DNA from: Billgrantia sulfidoxydans
GTDB lineage: Bacteria > Pseudomonadota > Gammaproteobacteria > Pseudomonadales > Halomonadaceae
Assembly (NCBI RefSeq): GCF_017868775.1
Contig: NZ_CP053381.1
Location: 3,472,001 to 3,536,000 of the forward strand
Direction: 5' to 3'
DNA: 64,000 nucleotides
Of this stretch, positions 34,808-43,936 are shown one piece after another. Under the pieces are notes generated by a model. That model was not told the origin of the DNA. It was given only the letters and a program-made list of their open reading frames with translations, and did not search any database. Each line of letters opens with the position of its first letter. Position 1 is the stretch's first letter. A program made the translations under genes and the position numbers.

Positions 34808-35680
34808 ATGAAGGAATCCGCCGTGCCGCTGCGCGACCTGCTGCTTGGCCTCTCGATCGTGGCGATCTGGGCCCTGAACATCATCGTCATCAAGCTGGGC
34901 GTCGAGGAGCTGCCGCCGCTGCTGCTGACCACCCTGCGCTTTCTCCTGGTGGCCGCCCTGCTGGTGCCCTTTCACCCCGTGGCGCGCCACCAGCTGCCCT
35001 TCCTGCTGCTGTTGTCGGCCACCTTCGGTACCCTGCACTTCGCCCTGCTGTTCATCGGCCTGGGGCAGGCGGAGGCCGGTACCGGCGCGCTGCTGGTGCA
35101 GATGGGCACCCCCTTCGCCACCCTGCTGGCGGTGATCTTTCTGGGCGAGAGGCTGAGCGCCAAGCGGCTGGTCGGGCTGGCGCTGTCGTTCGGCGGCGTG
35201 GTGGTCCTGGCCGGCGGCCCCAGCCTGCCTTCGCCGTTGCCCATGGCATTGCTGCTGCTCAGCGCCCTCGGCTGGGCGGTCTCGCAGCTGTTGATCAAGA
35301 AGGGACCCAACCTGGCGCCGATGGCGCTGGCCGGCTGGACGGCGCTCTTCGCCGTGCCCCAGGTGGCGCTGGGCTCGTGGTGGTTCGAGCAGGACCAGGT
35401 GGGCGCCATGGCCGCGGCCGGCTGGTTCGGCTGGGGCGCGGTATTCTATACGGCGGTGATGTCGTCGATCGTCGCCTACGGGATGTGGTACGGCCTGCTG
35501 CGCCGTCATCCGGTCAGCCGGCTGGCGCCGCTGAGCCTGCTGGTGCCGGCGGGAGCCGTAGCGCTGGGTATCGTGCTGCTGGGCGAGACTCTCAACGCCC
35601 ATATCGTCCTCGGCGGAGCCATGGTCATCGCCGGGGTGGGGCTGATCGTGATTCGCTTTCGCGCCCTACTCGGCCGCTGA
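34808..35680 (+). CDS. EamA/DMT-family transporter
   Basis: The 290-residue protein has ten transmembrane helices in two repeated EamA halves (GLSIVAIWALNIIVIKLGVEELPP near the N-terminus and LGWAVSQLLIKKGPN in the middle). Members export or import amino acids, nucleotides or metabolites; the substrate cannot be inferred. It is divergent from the TRAP operon. Its last 15 bases overlap the end of the convergent DUF192 gene. Confidence 0.88.
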   Translation: MKESAVPLRDLLLGLSIVAIWALNIIVIKLGVEELPPLLLTTLRFLLVAALLVPFHPVARHQLPFLLLLSATFGTLHFALLFIGLGQAEAGTGALLVQMGTPFATLLAVIFLGERLSAKRLVGLALSFGGVVVLAGGPSLPSPLPMALLLLSALGWAVSQLLIKKGPNLAPMALAGWTALFAVPQVALGSWWFEQDQVGAMAAAGWFGWGAVFYTAVMSSIVAYGMWYGLLRRHPVSRLAPLSLLVPAGAVALGIVLLGETLNAHIVLGGAMVIAGVGLIVIRFRALLGR

Positions 35681-36175
35681 CCGGCAGCCACTCCGGCGCC
35701 CGGGCCAGCTCACGCAGGCGCCCTCCTCGATGCCGCGCGCCTCGAAATAGCCGGCGTTGACCTCCAGCGCGGCGTGGTAGGCGGCACCGGCCAGGGTCAC
35801 GGGGCAGTCGTAGGGGTTGCGCGAAGGGCACGGCTGCATGGTATGCACTGCGACGATGTGCCCGTCGGCGTCGAGGAAGGCGATGTCCAGCGGAATGCGG
35901 GTCCGATACATCCAGAATCCCGCCTGGGCGGGTTGGAGCTCGTCGTAGAGGAACAGCATGCCGGCCTCCGCCGCCAGCTGGTCCCGATCCATCAGCCCCT
36001 GGCGCCGCTCGGCCGGGGTGCGTGCCAGCTCCACCTCCAGACGGTGGCGCTCGGTGCCCGCCTGAATCTCCAGCGGTGCGCGCGGCAGCGTCGCCGCCGC
36101 ATCGGCCCAGGCCGGCACCTGCCAGGCCAGCAACGTCGTCAGCCAGGCGACGGGCAGCACTCGCTTGACAAGCAT
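35666..36175 (-). CDS. Exported DUF192 family protein
   Basis: The 169-residue protein has a signal peptide (cleavage near AWADAAA) and the DUF192 signature ELARTPAERRQGLMDRDQLAAEAGMLFLY then FWMYRTRIPLDIAFLDADGHIVAV and NAGYFEARGIEEG. The fold is known but the function is not; some members are found near arsenic or thiol-related genes. It lies 4 bases after the GntR gene on the same strand and may share its transcript. Confidence 0.88.
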   Translation of the reverse strand: MLVKRVLPVAWLTTLLAWQVPAWADAAATLPRAPLEIQAGTERHRLEVELARTPAERRQGLMDRDQLAAEAGMLFLYDELQPAQAGFWMYRTRIPLDIAFLDADGHIVAVHTMQPCPSRNPYDCPVTLAGAAYHAALEVNAGYFEARGIEEGACVSWPGRRSGCRSAAE

Positions 36176-36179
36176 GGCG

Positions 36180-36929
36180 TTACTCCTTGCCCAGGCTCAT
36201 CGCGGCGCCTTCGCGCTGGCCGAGGATCGCCATCAGGTCGATGCGCGATTCGCGGGTCGTGAGATCGAGCAGCCCTTCCAGCGCCCGGAGGTGGTCGTGA
36301 ATGCCGCGTCGTGCGGCCTCGCCGTCGCCGCTGCGCAGGTGGGCGAGCAGCGCCGGGTGGTCCTCGGCCAGGTAGCAGCTGGCCAGGCCGGCGCGCTTGT
36401 ACAACGCGATGACGATGGAGGTGCGCAGGATCAGGTCGGTGAGCATGGCGCCGAGCACGCGGTTGGGCGAGTGCTCGGCGAGCAAGTGATGAATGGCCAG
36501 CGAGTGCTCGATGCGTGCCGGCTCGTTGCCGCGGGCATGCGCCTCGGCCTCGCGATCGACCAGGGCGGCGATCTCCTCGAGCAACGCCGGGCTGGCGCCT
36601 CCCGCCAGCAGCGCGGCCACCTCGCCCTCCACCAGGCGGCGGGCGGCGAAGGTCTCGCGGGTCTCCTCGATGCTGGGTGCGCGCACCCGCGCCACCTGGT
36701 TGGGCTGCTGGCTGACCACATGATCGGCCGCCAGCCGGGTCAGCGCCTTGCGCACCACCGAGCGGCTGACGCCGAAGATCTCGCCCAGCGCGACCTCGGG
36801 CAGGCGGGTACCCGGCGGCAGGCGCTGGGTCAGCACCGCCGTGCGTACCTTGTCGACGATGAAGCGGTCGCTGATACGGCCACCGGCCCGCGTCTCGGCG
36901 GCAACCTCCTCCTGCCAGGTATTGCTCAT
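36180..36929 (-). CDS. GntR/FCD transcriptional regulator, likely of the allantoin-glyoxylate genes
   Basis: The 249-residue FadR/VanR-type regulator has an N-terminal winged helix (LPEVALGEIFGVSRSVVRKALTRLAADHVV) and a C-terminal FCD ligand domain with candidate metal histidines (IHHLLAEHSPN, AEDHPALLAHL, GIHDHLRALE). A TGTATACA palindrome lies 80 bases upstream of its own start (37009-37016). The same palindrome occurs four times between puuE and the racemase gene (56706-57185). I infer autoregulation and control of allantoin catabolism; the effector could be allantoin, glyoxylate or a related acid. Confidence 0.85.
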   Translation of the reverse strand: MSNTWQEEVAAETRAGGRISDRFIVDKVRTAVLTQRLPPGTRLPEVALGEIFGVSRSVVRKALTRLAADHVVSQQPNQVARVRAPSIEETRETFAARRLVEGEVAALLAGGASPALLEEIAALVDREAEAHARGNEPARIEHSLAIHHLLAEHSPNRVLGAMLTDLILRTSIVIALYKRAGLASCYLAEDHPALLAHLRSGDGEAARRGIHDHLRALEGLLDLTTRESRIDLMAILGQREGAAMSLGKE

Positions 36930-37008
36930 GGTAGCCTCTCGAAGCCTTTGCTCATGGGCTTACCTTCGCACGTTTCCCCCTGGCCTGACCACAACAAACC
37001 GGCCTTTA

Positions 37009-37016
37009 TGTATACA
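37009..37016. promoter_or_regulatory. TGTATACA operator candidate upstream of the GntR gene
   Basis: TGTATACA followed by AAAA lies 80 bases upstream of the GntR start and 8 bases beyond the end of the pyruvate kinase gene. It matches the palindromes at 56706, 56870 and 56989 and the variant TGTGTACA at 57178. The position suits autoregulation of the regulator. Confidence 0.55.
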
Positions 37017-37023
37017 AAAAGGC

Positions 37024-38511
37024 TCACGCCGGGCAGTGCCGCTCCCCCACGTCGAGAATCTTCAAGGTATTGGTTCCACCGTGGGCGTTCATGTGGTCGC
37101 CCCGGGTCAGGATGACATGATCGCCCGGTTCGGCAATCCCCTGTTCCACCAGCAGCGAAAGCGCCCGGTCGTTGAGTTCGCCGGCCGCCATCGCCGTGGT
37201 GTCGAACGGCAGCGAGACCACCCCTCGGTAGAGCGCCATGCGGCGCTGGGCCACGGGGCTGTGGGCGAGCCCGACGATCGGCAGCCCCGAGCGGATGCGC
37301 GAGGCGATCAAGGGCGTGTAGCCGGTCGAGGTCATGCAGGCGATGGCGGCCACCCCGCTGAGGTGGTTGGCGGCGTACATGGCGGAGAGCGCGATGGTCT
37401 CGTCGATGCGCGAGAAGCCCTCGTGGATGCGGTGGCCCGATTCCTGGGCGATGCGCTCGCGCTCGGCGCCGAGGCACACCCGGCGCATGGCCTCGAGCGT
37501 CTCCACCGGGTAGTCGCCGGCGGCGGTCTCGGCCGAGAGCATCACCGCGTCGGTGCCGTCGAGCACGGCGTTGGCGACGTCGAACACCTCGGCGCGGGTG
37601 GGCAGCGGCGAGCCGATCATCGACTCCATCATCTGGGTCGCGGTGATCACCGCGCGGTTGAGGGTGCGGGCGCGCTTGATGATGCGCTTCTGCATGCCGA
37701 TCAGCTTCTCGTCGCCGATCTCCACGCCGAGATCGCCGCGCGCCACCATCACCGCCTCGCTGGCCTCGATGATGCCGTTGAGCGTGGCGTCGTCGGCCAC
37801 CGCCTCGGCGCGCTCGAGCTTGGCGACCAGGCCGATCTCCTTGCCCGCCTCGCCGAGCAGCCGGCGCGCCTCGTGCATGTCCTCGGCATGCCGCGGGAAG
37901 GAGACGGCGAGATAATCCACGCCGATCTCGATGGCGGTCGCGAGGTCGGCCTTGTCCTTGTCGGTGAGCGCCGGGGCCGAGAGCCCGCCGCCCTGCTTGT
38001 TGATGCCCTTGTTGTTGGAGAGCTTGCCGCCGGTGACCACGGTGGTGTGGACCTGCGCCCCCTCGACCCGCTCCACGTCGAGCACCAGGCGACCGTCGTC
38101 GAGCAGCAGGCGGTCGCCGGGGGCGACGTCGTCGATCAGCTGCTTGTAGTCGCAGCCGACGCGGGTGGCGTCGCCGGCGTCGCCGGCCAGCGCCATGTCG
38201 AGGACGAAGGGCTGGCCCTCCTCGAGGGTCACGGCGCCGTCCTGGAAGCGGGCGATGCGGATCTTGGGGCCCTGCAGGTCGCCCAGGGCGGCGACGCTGC
38301 GCCCCAGGCGGTCGGCGATCTGGCGCACGGCGATCAGCCGGCGGCGGTGGTCGGCGGCGCTGCCGTGGGAGAAGTTGAGGCGCACCACGTCGACGCCGGC
38401 GCGGATCATCGCCTCCAGCACGCCCTCGCGGTCGCTGGCCGGGCCCAGGGTGGCGACGATCTTGGTGCGGCGAATGGGATCGTGGATGGGGGCATGGGGC
38501 GGAAGCGTCAT
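37024..38511 (-). CDS. pyk: Pyruvate kinase
   Basis: The 495-residue protein has the full pyruvate kinase pattern: [15 protein letters not shown] near 15-30, [10 protein letters not shown], the catalytic loop [44 protein letters not shown] and a C-terminal allosteric domain. It converts PEP and ADP to pyruvate and ATP. Its start overlaps the glycerate kinase stop (ATGA), so the two are one transcript. Here it completes the route from glyoxylate through 2-phosphoglycerate, with enolase elsewhere. This is a pathway-specific rather than central copy by context. Confidence 0.95.
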   Translation of the reverse strand: MTLPPHAPIHDPIRRTKIVATLGPASDREGVLEAMIRAGVDVVRLNFSHGSAADHRRRLIAVRQIADRLGRSVAALGDLQGPKIRIARFQDGAVTLEEGQPFVLDMALAGDAGDATRVGCDYKQLIDDVAPGDRLLLDDGRLVLDVERVEGAQVHTTVVTGGKLSNNKGINKQGGGLSAPALTDKDKADLATAIEIGVDYLAVSFPRHAEDMHEARRLLGEAGKEIGLVAKLERAEAVADDATLNGIIEASEAVMVARGDLGVEIGDEKLIGMQKRIIKRARTLNRAVITATQMMESMIGSPLPTRAEVFDVANAVLDGTDAVMLSAETAAGDYPVETLEAMRRVCLGAERERIAQESGHRIHEGFSRIDETIALSAMYAANHLSGVAAIACMTSTGYTPLIASRIRSGLPIVGLAHSPVAQRRMALYRGVVSLPFDTTAMAAGELNDRALSLLVEQGIAEPGDHVILTRGDHMNAHGGTNTLKILDVGERHCPA

Positions 38512-39812
38512 GGTGTCCTCGGCAAGACCAGGATGGCACGGAAGTCGTTGACGTTGGTGCGAGTCGGCCCGGTGACGATGAGCCGATCCAACGCCTGGAA
38601 GAAAGTATACGCGTCGTTGCGTGACAGGTAATCGGCGGGATCGAGGCCCCGCTCCTTGGCACGACTCCAGTCGCCGGGCGAGAACAGCGCGCCGGCGTTG
38701 TCCTCGGAGCCGTCGATGCCGTCGGTGTCGATGGCCAGGGCGTGGATGCCCGGCGCCCCGGCCAGCGCCTCGAACAGCCCCAGCAGGTACTCGACGTTGC
38801 GCCCGCCGCGGCCGTCGCCGCGCACGGTGACGCTGGTCTCGCCGCCGGAGAGGATCAGCAGCGGCGCGCTGGCGCCGCCTTGCGCTTCCAGGGCCAGGCG
38901 CGCATGGTCACGCCCCAGTTCGCGGGCCTCGCCCTCCAGGTCGTCGCCCAGCACACGTACCAGTACGCCGGCCTCCTCCGCCGCGTTCCTGGCGGCTTCC
39001 AGGGCGTCGCGGGCGCGCGCCAGGGTCACGCTGTCGTCGCGCTCGAAGGCCTCGTCGTCGGGCGATGGCGCCCCCTGGGACTGCTCCAGATGGCGACGCA
39101 CGTGAGCGGGCACCTCGATGGCGTAGCGCTCGAGCACCGCCAGGGCGTCGGCCGGGGTCGAGCGATCGGGCAGGGTCGGCCCCGAGGCGATCTGCGTGGC
39201 GACGTCGCCGGGAATGTCGGAGATCAGCCAGGTCACCACCTGGGCGGGGTGCGCCGCCGCCGCCAGGCGCCCGCCCTTGATCGCCGAGAGGTGGCGGCGC
39301 ACCGTGTTCATCTGGCCGATCGGCGCCCCGCAGCGCAGCAGCTCGCGGTTGATGGCCTGCTTGTCGGCGAGCGAGATGCCCTCGGCGGGCAGCGTCATCA
39401 GCGCCGAGCCGCCGCCGGAGATCAGCGCGATCACGCGGTCGTCCTCGCCTAGTGGCTCGACGGCTTCGAGCATGCGCCGGGCCGCCTTCTCGCCCAGGTC
39501 GTCGGGCATCGGGTGGGAGGCTTCGAGTACTTCGATCACCTCGCAGGGCTCGCCATGCCCGTAACGGGTCACCACCAGCCCGGTGAGCGGCGCATCGGGG
39601 CAGCGCGCCCGCCAGGCACGCTCCAGCGCGGCGGCCATGGCAGCGGCCGCCTTGCCGGCCCCCACCACCACGGTGCGCCCCGGGGGCGGGTCGGGCAGCA
39701 GGTCGGCGACCAGGGTATCGGGATGCACGGCGGTCACGGCCACGTCGGCGAGCCGGCGCAGCCAGTCCGAGACCTCTACCGTGCGATCCAGGGAAGGGAG
39801 TTCATGCGACAT
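38508..39812 (-). CDS. ttuD: Glycerate 2-kinase, TtuD/GckA type
   Basis: The 434-residue class II glycerate kinase (MOFRL family) shows [17 protein letters not shown] at about 47-63, [53 protein letters not shown] and the terminal [19 protein letters not shown]. It phosphorylates glycerate made by GlxR, most likely to 2-phosphoglycerate. It is cotranscribed with the pyruvate kinase gene and separated from glxR by a terminator-like hairpin at 39863-39911. Confidence 0.92.
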   Translation of the reverse strand: MSHELPSLDRTVEVSDWLRRLADVAVTAVHPDTLVADLLPDPPPGRTVVVGAGKAAAAMAAALERAWRARCPDAPLTGLVVTRYGHGEPCEVIEVLEASHPMPDDLGEKAARRMLEAVEPLGEDDRVIALISGGGSALMTLPAEGISLADKQAINRELLRCGAPIGQMNTVRRHLSAIKGGRLAAAAHPAQVVTWLISDIPGDVATQIASGPTLPDRSTPADALAVLERYAIEVPAHVRRHLEQSQGAPSPDDEAFERDDSVTLARARDALEAARNAAEEAGVLVRVLGDDLEGEARELGRDHARLALEAQGGASAPLLILSGGETSVTVRGDGRGGRNVEYLLGLFEALAGAPGIHALAIDTDGIDGSEDNAGALFSPGDWSRAKERGLDPADYLSRNDAYTFFQALDRLIVTGPTRTNVNDFRAILVLPRTP

Positions 39813-39862
39813 GGCACACCTCGGCGGAAGACAGCATCGACGGTAACAGCAGGGTGGGCAGG

Positions 39863-39911
39863 AAAAAAGCCCGGCGACGGGCGGGGTCCAGCCGGGGATC
39901 CCGCCGCCGGG
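39863..39911 (-). terminator. Terminator-like hairpin after glxR
   Basis: A GC-rich imperfect inverted repeat (CCCGGCGACGGGCGGGG at 39870-39886 against CCCGCCGCCGGG at 39900-39911) is followed on the minus strand by a run of six T (39863-39868). It lies about 120 bases beyond the glxR stop and 51 bases before the glycerate kinase start. It would end the gcl-hyi-glxR message. Confidence 0.55.
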
Positions 39912-40030
39912 TCAAGGCCGCACCCAGTACGGCCGGTTGGCGGACGCCGGGCCGACGCCCACCTGGAGGGAAATATCGGCTCAGCGTCTGCACGACTGGC
40001 AGGCCGAATGGTGCCTCCTTCGAACGCGAA

Positions 40031-40915
40031 TCAGTGGCCCACCTCGTGGTCGGCCAGCGCCTCCAGTGCACGCAGGATGCCGGCGTGATCCCAATCCTCA
40101 CCGCCGTGGGCGACACAGGCCTGGAACAGCTGCTGGGCGTTGGCGGTACCGGGCAGCGCCAGGTTGAGGCTGCGCGCGCCTTCCAGCGCCAGGTTGAGAT
40201 CCTTCTGGTGCAGCTTGATCTTGAACCCCGGGTCGAAGGTACGCTTGATCATGCGCTCGCCGTGCACATCGAGGATCTTCGACTGCGCCAGGCCGCCGAG
40301 CAGCGATTCGCGCACCTTGGCCACGTCGGCGCCCGCCTTCGAGGCGAACAGCAGCCCCTCGGCCACCGCCTCGATGGTCAGGGCGACGACGATCTGGTTG
40401 GCCACCTTGCAGGTCTGGCCGGCACCGTGCCCCCCAATATGGGTGATGGTCTTGCCCATCACCTCGAGGATCGGCTTGGCCCGCGAGAAGCCCTCCTCGG
40501 TGGCGCCGACCATGATGGTCAATGCCGCGTTGATGGCGCCGCCCTCGCCGCCGGAAACCGGGGCGTCGACGTATTCGCCGCCGGCCTCATGGATGCGCTT
40601 GGCGAAGCCCTGGGTGGCAATGGGCGCGATGGAACTCATGTCGATCACCAGGGTGCCCGGCTTGAGCCCCTCGGCGACGCCGCCCTCGCCGAACAGCACC
40701 TGCTCGACGTCGGGGGTGTCCGGCACCATGGTGATGATCACCTCGGCCTGCTCGGCCACGGCGCGGGGGCTGTCGAGCTCGCGCATGCCCTTCTCGGCCA
40801 GGGTGGCGTCCAGCGTGCCGCGCTTGACGGTGACGAGTTCGTGGCCGGCATCCAGCAGATGCCCCGCCATGGGACGGCCCATGATGCCAAGGCCAATGAA
40901 ACCGATCTTGCTCAT
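40031..40915 (-). CDS. glxR: Tartronate semialdehyde reductase
   Basis: The 294-residue beta-hydroxyacid dehydrogenase has the NAD(P) motif GFIGLGIMGRPMAGHL at 5-20, the substrate-binding DAPVSGGEGGA at about 117-127, and the catalytic lysine region GHGAGQTCKVANQ. It reduces tartronate semialdehyde to D-glycerate after Gcl and Hyi. The ATG at 40915 is the family start, although the frame is open further upstream through the repeat at 41004-41100. Confidence 0.95.
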   Translation of the reverse strand: MSKIGFIGLGIMGRPMAGHLLDAGHELVTVKRGTLDATLAEKGMRELDSPRAVAEQAEVIITMVPDTPDVEQVLFGEGGVAEGLKPGTLVIDMSSIAPIATQGFAKRIHEAGGEYVDAPVSGGEGGAINAALTIMVGATEEGFSRAKPILEVMGKTITHIGGHGAGQTCKVANQIVVALTIEAVAEGLLFASKAGADVAKVRESLLGGLAQSKILDVHGERMIKRTFDPGFKIKLHQKDLNLALEGARSLNLALPGTANAQQLFQACVAHGGEDWDHAGILRALEALADHEVGH

Positions 40916-41003
40916 GATGCTTCTCCTTTCCGCTTGTCTTTGTCGTTGCAATCGGATGCAGTGGCAGTCGCGAATGACGTTGCCACTCGGGGCTGATCCG
41001 TCG

Positions 41004-41100
41004 ACAGGCCGTCGAGGAGGCGCTGTGAACCCATCCCTGGGCGCTACTTTTGCCATCCATGGCAAAGGACCTCCTCTTTGGCCTGCCCCCGGCGCCCCTC
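41004..41100. repeat. Structured ~97-bp intergenic repeat, copy 1
   Basis: This copy lies between hyi and glxR. The outer arms are CAGGCC and GGCCTG, then GAGGAGG and CCTCCTC. Inside are two short hairpins, CCCA-TCCC-TGGG within a GCGC pair, and TTTGCCA/TGGCAAA. The fold resembles a three-way junction. Copies 2 and 3 are at 54531-54627 and 55571-55668 with base changes that keep the pairing. It starts 22 bases after the hyi stop on the transcribed strand. Confidence 0.75.
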
Positions 41101-41121
41101 GTTAGGAGGGGCTGCTGCGCC

Positions 41122-41901
41122 TCAGCCGCGGCCTTGGTCGAGCCAGCCCAGCCCTTCTTTCGTCGTCGTGGCCGGCTTGTACTCGCAGCCGATCCAGCCG
41201 TCGTAGCCCAGCCGGTCGAGGTGGGCGAACAGGAACGGGTAATTGATCTCGCCGGTACCCGGCTCGTGGCGCCCCGGGTTGTCGGCCAGCTGCACGTGGG
41301 CGATGCGCCCCAGGTGCTTCTCGATGGTCGGGGCGAGATCGCCCTCCATGATCTGCATATGATAGATGTCGTACTGCAGCTTGAGGTTGTCACTGCCAAC
41401 CTCGTCGAAGATCGCCAGGGCCTGTTCCGTGCGGTTGAGGAAGAACCCCGGAATGTCGCGAGTGTTGATCGGCTCGGCCAGCAGCACGATCCCGGCGGCC
41501 TCGAGCTTGTCGGCGGCGAAACGCAGGTTCTCCACCAGGGTGCGGCGCGCCTGCTCCAGGCTCACGCCCTGGGGCTGGATGCCGGCCAGGCAGTTGACCT
41601 GCTTGCACCCGAGCGCGGTGGCGTAGTCGATGGCCTTCTCCACGCCGGCACGAAACTCCTCGACGCGATCCGGGTGGCAGGCGATGCCACGCTCGCCGGC
41701 ACCCCAGTCGCCTGCCGGCAGGTTGTGCAGCACCTGGGTCAGGCCGTGCTCGTCGAGGCGCGCCTTGATCTCGGTGGCGGGGTAATCGTAGGGAAAGAGG
41801 TATTCCACCCCCTTGAAGCCCGCGTCGGCGGCGGCCTTGAAGCGATCGAGGAAATCCTCCTCGGTGAACAGCATGCTGAGGTTGGCGGCAAACTTTGGCA
41901 T
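41122..41901 (-). CDS. hyi: Hydroxypyruvate isomerase
   Basis: The 259-residue TIM-barrel protein has the Hyi pattern PKFAANLSMLFTEEDFLDRF, VEYLFPYDYPATEI, ILLAEPIN-type metal glutamate (VLLAEPINTRDIPGFFLN) and YDIYHMQIMEGDL with HVQLADNPGRHEPGTGEINY. It interconverts hydroxypyruvate and tartronate semialdehyde. The ATG at 41901 follows GGGAGA. It lies between gcl (77-base gap) and glxR on the minus strand, as in E. coli gcl-hyi-glxR. Confidence 0.95.
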   Translation of the reverse strand: MPKFAANLSMLFTEEDFLDRFKAAADAGFKGVEYLFPYDYPATEIKARLDEHGLTQVLHNLPAGDWGAGERGIACHPDRVEEFRAGVEKAIDYATALGCKQVNCLAGIQPQGVSLEQARRTLVENLRFAADKLEAAGIVLLAEPINTRDIPGFFLNRTEQALAIFDEVGSDNLKLQYDIYHMQIMEGDLAPTIEKHLGRIAHVQLADNPGRHEPGTGEINYPFLFAHLDRLGYDGWIGCEYKPATTTKEGLGWLDQGRG

Positions 41902-41978
41902 GTGGGTCTCCCTCTCTTGTGTCATCGACTGTGGTACATCGCCGCGCCATCGTCCCCGCGATGGCACGGCGCAAGGCC

Positions 41979-43754
41979 TTACGTGAGCGCCGCGATCGAG
42001 GTCGGCGCATCCTCGCGGTTCTCGGCCAGCGCCTCGAATTCGTTGATGCCGTCGAGATCGGTGCCCATGGCGATGTTGGTCACCCGCTCGAGAATCACCT
42101 CGACCACCACCGGGACCCGGTGCTCGGCCTTGAGCCGCTTGGCCTCCTCCAGCGCCGGGGCGATCTCCTCGGGACGGGTGACGCGAAGGGCCTTGCAGCC
42201 GAGCCCCTCCACCACCGAGACGTGATCAACGCCGTACTCGTTGATCTCCGGGCAGTTGATGTTCTCGAACGAGAGCTGCACGCAGTAGTCCATCTCGAAG
42301 CCGCGCTGGGCCTGGCGGATCAACCCCAGGTAGGAGTTGTTCACCAGCACGTGGATGTAGGGCAGGTTGAACTGGGCGCCCGCGGCCAACTCCTCGACCA
42401 TGAACTGGAAGTCGTAGTCCCCCGACAGCGCCACCACCTCGGCGCTTGGGTCGGCCTTGCACACACCGAGCGCGGCGGGAATGGTCCAGCCCAGCGGGCC
42501 GGCCTGGCCGCAGTTGATCCAGTGGCGCGGCTGGTAGACGTGCAGGAACTGGGCACCGGCGATCTGCGACAGGCCGATGGTGCTGACGTAGCGGGTGTTC
42601 TTGCCGAAGACCTTGTTCATCTCCTCGTAGACCCGCTGCGGCTTCACCGGCACGTCGTCGAAGTGGGTCTTGCGCAGCAGAGTGCGCTTGCGCTCCTGGC
42701 ACGACTCGGCCCAGGCGCTGCGATTCTTGAGCGTGCCCGCCGCCTTGCGCTCACGCGCCACCTCGACGAACAGCTCGAGCGCCGCCTTGGCATCGGAGAC
42801 GATGCCGTAGTCGGGGCCGAAGATGCGCCCGATCTGGGTCGGCTCGATGTCGACGTGGACGAACTTGCGTCCCTTGGTATAGGTCTCGAGGTTGCCCGTG
42901 TGGCGATTGGCCCAGCGATTACCGATCCCCATCACGAAGTCGGACTCGAGCAGCGTGGCGTTGCCGTAGCGGTGCGAGGTCTGCAGCCCCACCATGCCGG
43001 CCATCAGCGGATGGTCGTCGGCGATGCTGCCCCAACCCATCAGCGTGGGGATGACCGGCACGCCGGTGAGCTCGGCGAACTCGACCAGCAGCGCGCTGGC
43101 GTCGGCGTTGATGATGCCGCCGCCGGCAACCAGCAACGGGCGCTCGGCCTCGTCGAGCATGGCCATGGCCTTCTCGACCTGGGCGCGGGAGGCGCTGGGC
43201 TTGTAGGCCGGCAGTGGCTCGTAGGTGTCCGGGTCGAACTCGATCTCGCTCATCTGCACGTCGATCGGCAGGTCGATCAGCACCGGCCCCGGGCGCGAAG
43301 AGCGCATCAGTTGGAAGGCCTGCTGGAAAGCCCGTGGCACCTGGGCCGGCTCGAGCACGGTGACCGCCCACTTGGTTACCGGGCCGGCGATGGCCTGGAT
43401 ATCGACCGCCTGGAAGTCCTCCTTGTGCAGCTTGGCACGCGGCGCCTGGCCGGTGATGCACAGGATCGGAATGGAATCCGCGCTGGCCGAGTAAAGCCCG
43501 GTGATCATGTCGGTGCCGGCGGGGCCCGATGTACCGATGCACACGCCGATGTTGCCGGCCCGGGTGCGGGTATAGCCTTCGGCCATGTGCGACGCCCCCT
43601 CGACGTGACGCGCCAGCACGTGGTCGATGCCGCCGATCTTGCGCAGGGCGGCGTAGAAGGGGTTGATGGCGGCCCCGGGCACGCCGAAGGCGACGTCGAT
43701 GCCTTCCTTGCGGAGCACGTGAACGGCGGCTTCTGCTGCGGTCATACGAGCCAT
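41979..43754 (-). CDS. gcl: Glyoxylate carboligase
   Basis: The 591-residue thiamine-diphosphate enzyme starts [37 protein letters not shown]. The usual catalytic glutamate of this family is replaced by valine, the Gcl hallmark, consistent with [10 protein letters not shown]. The ThDP motif is [29 protein letters not shown]. It condenses two glyoxylates to tartronate semialdehyde and CO2. It heads the gcl-hyi-glxR group. Two TTGGAAA palindromic sites lie 35-110 bases upstream (43790-43864). Confidence 0.95.
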   Translation of the reverse strand: MARMTAAEAAVHVLRKEGIDVAFGVPGAAINPFYAALRKIGGIDHVLARHVEGASHMAEGYTRTRAGNIGVCIGTSGPAGTDMITGLYSASADSIPILCITGQAPRAKLHKEDFQAVDIQAIAGPVTKWAVTVLEPAQVPRAFQQAFQLMRSSRPGPVLIDLPIDVQMSEIEFDPDTYEPLPAYKPSASRAQVEKAMAMLDEAERPLLVAGGGIINADASALLVEFAELTGVPVIPTLMGWGSIADDHPLMAGMVGLQTSHRYGNATLLESDFVMGIGNRWANRHTGNLETYTKGRKFVHVDIEPTQIGRIFGPDYGIVSDAKAALELFVEVARERKAAGTLKNRSAWAESCQERKRTLLRKTHFDDVPVKPQRVYEEMNKVFGKNTRYVSTIGLSQIAGAQFLHVYQPRHWINCGQAGPLGWTIPAALGVCKADPSAEVVALSGDYDFQFMVEELAAGAQFNLPYIHVLVNNSYLGLIRQAQRGFEMDYCVQLSFENINCPEINEYGVDHVSVVEGLGCKALRVTRPEEIAPALEEAKRLKAEHRVPVVVEVILERVTNIAMGTDLDGINEFEALAENREDAPTSIAALT

Positions 43755-43789
43755 GACGGTTCCTCCCGTGAGTGGCGACCAGATTGTTT

Positions 43790-43864
43790 TTGGAAAATAT
43801 TTCTGTATATCAAGATTAGGCTCGGCCTCGCAGGCCCGTCAAGAAATTTGGAAAATATTTCCAA
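43790..43864. promoter_or_regulatory. TTGGAAA palindromes upstream of gcl
   Basis: TTGGAAA-ATA-TTTCCAA (43848-43864) is a perfect 7-bp inverted repeat, and a second copy with a degraded right arm begins TTGGAAAATATTTCT at 43790. The stretch is AT-rich and lies 35-110 bases upstream of the gcl start. The arrangement suits repressor sites; in enteric bacteria the gcl promoter is controlled by the IclR-type AllR. No IclR gene is in this window. Confidence 0.6.
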
Positions 43865-43881
43865 TTAACTTTTCTGAGCTG

Positions 43882-43911
43882 AAAAAACCCAGGCAATATC
43901 AGTTGCCTGGG
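43882..43911 (-). terminator. Intrinsic terminator of the hydantoinase gene
   Basis: CCCAGGCAA (43888-43896) pairs perfectly with TTGCCTGGG (43903-43911) around a 6-base loop. On the minus strand it is followed by TTTTTT (43882-43887). It lies 26 bases after the hydantoinase stop. Confidence 0.9.
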
Positions 43912-43936
43912 CTTGTGGCACGCGTCGAACGGCTGC

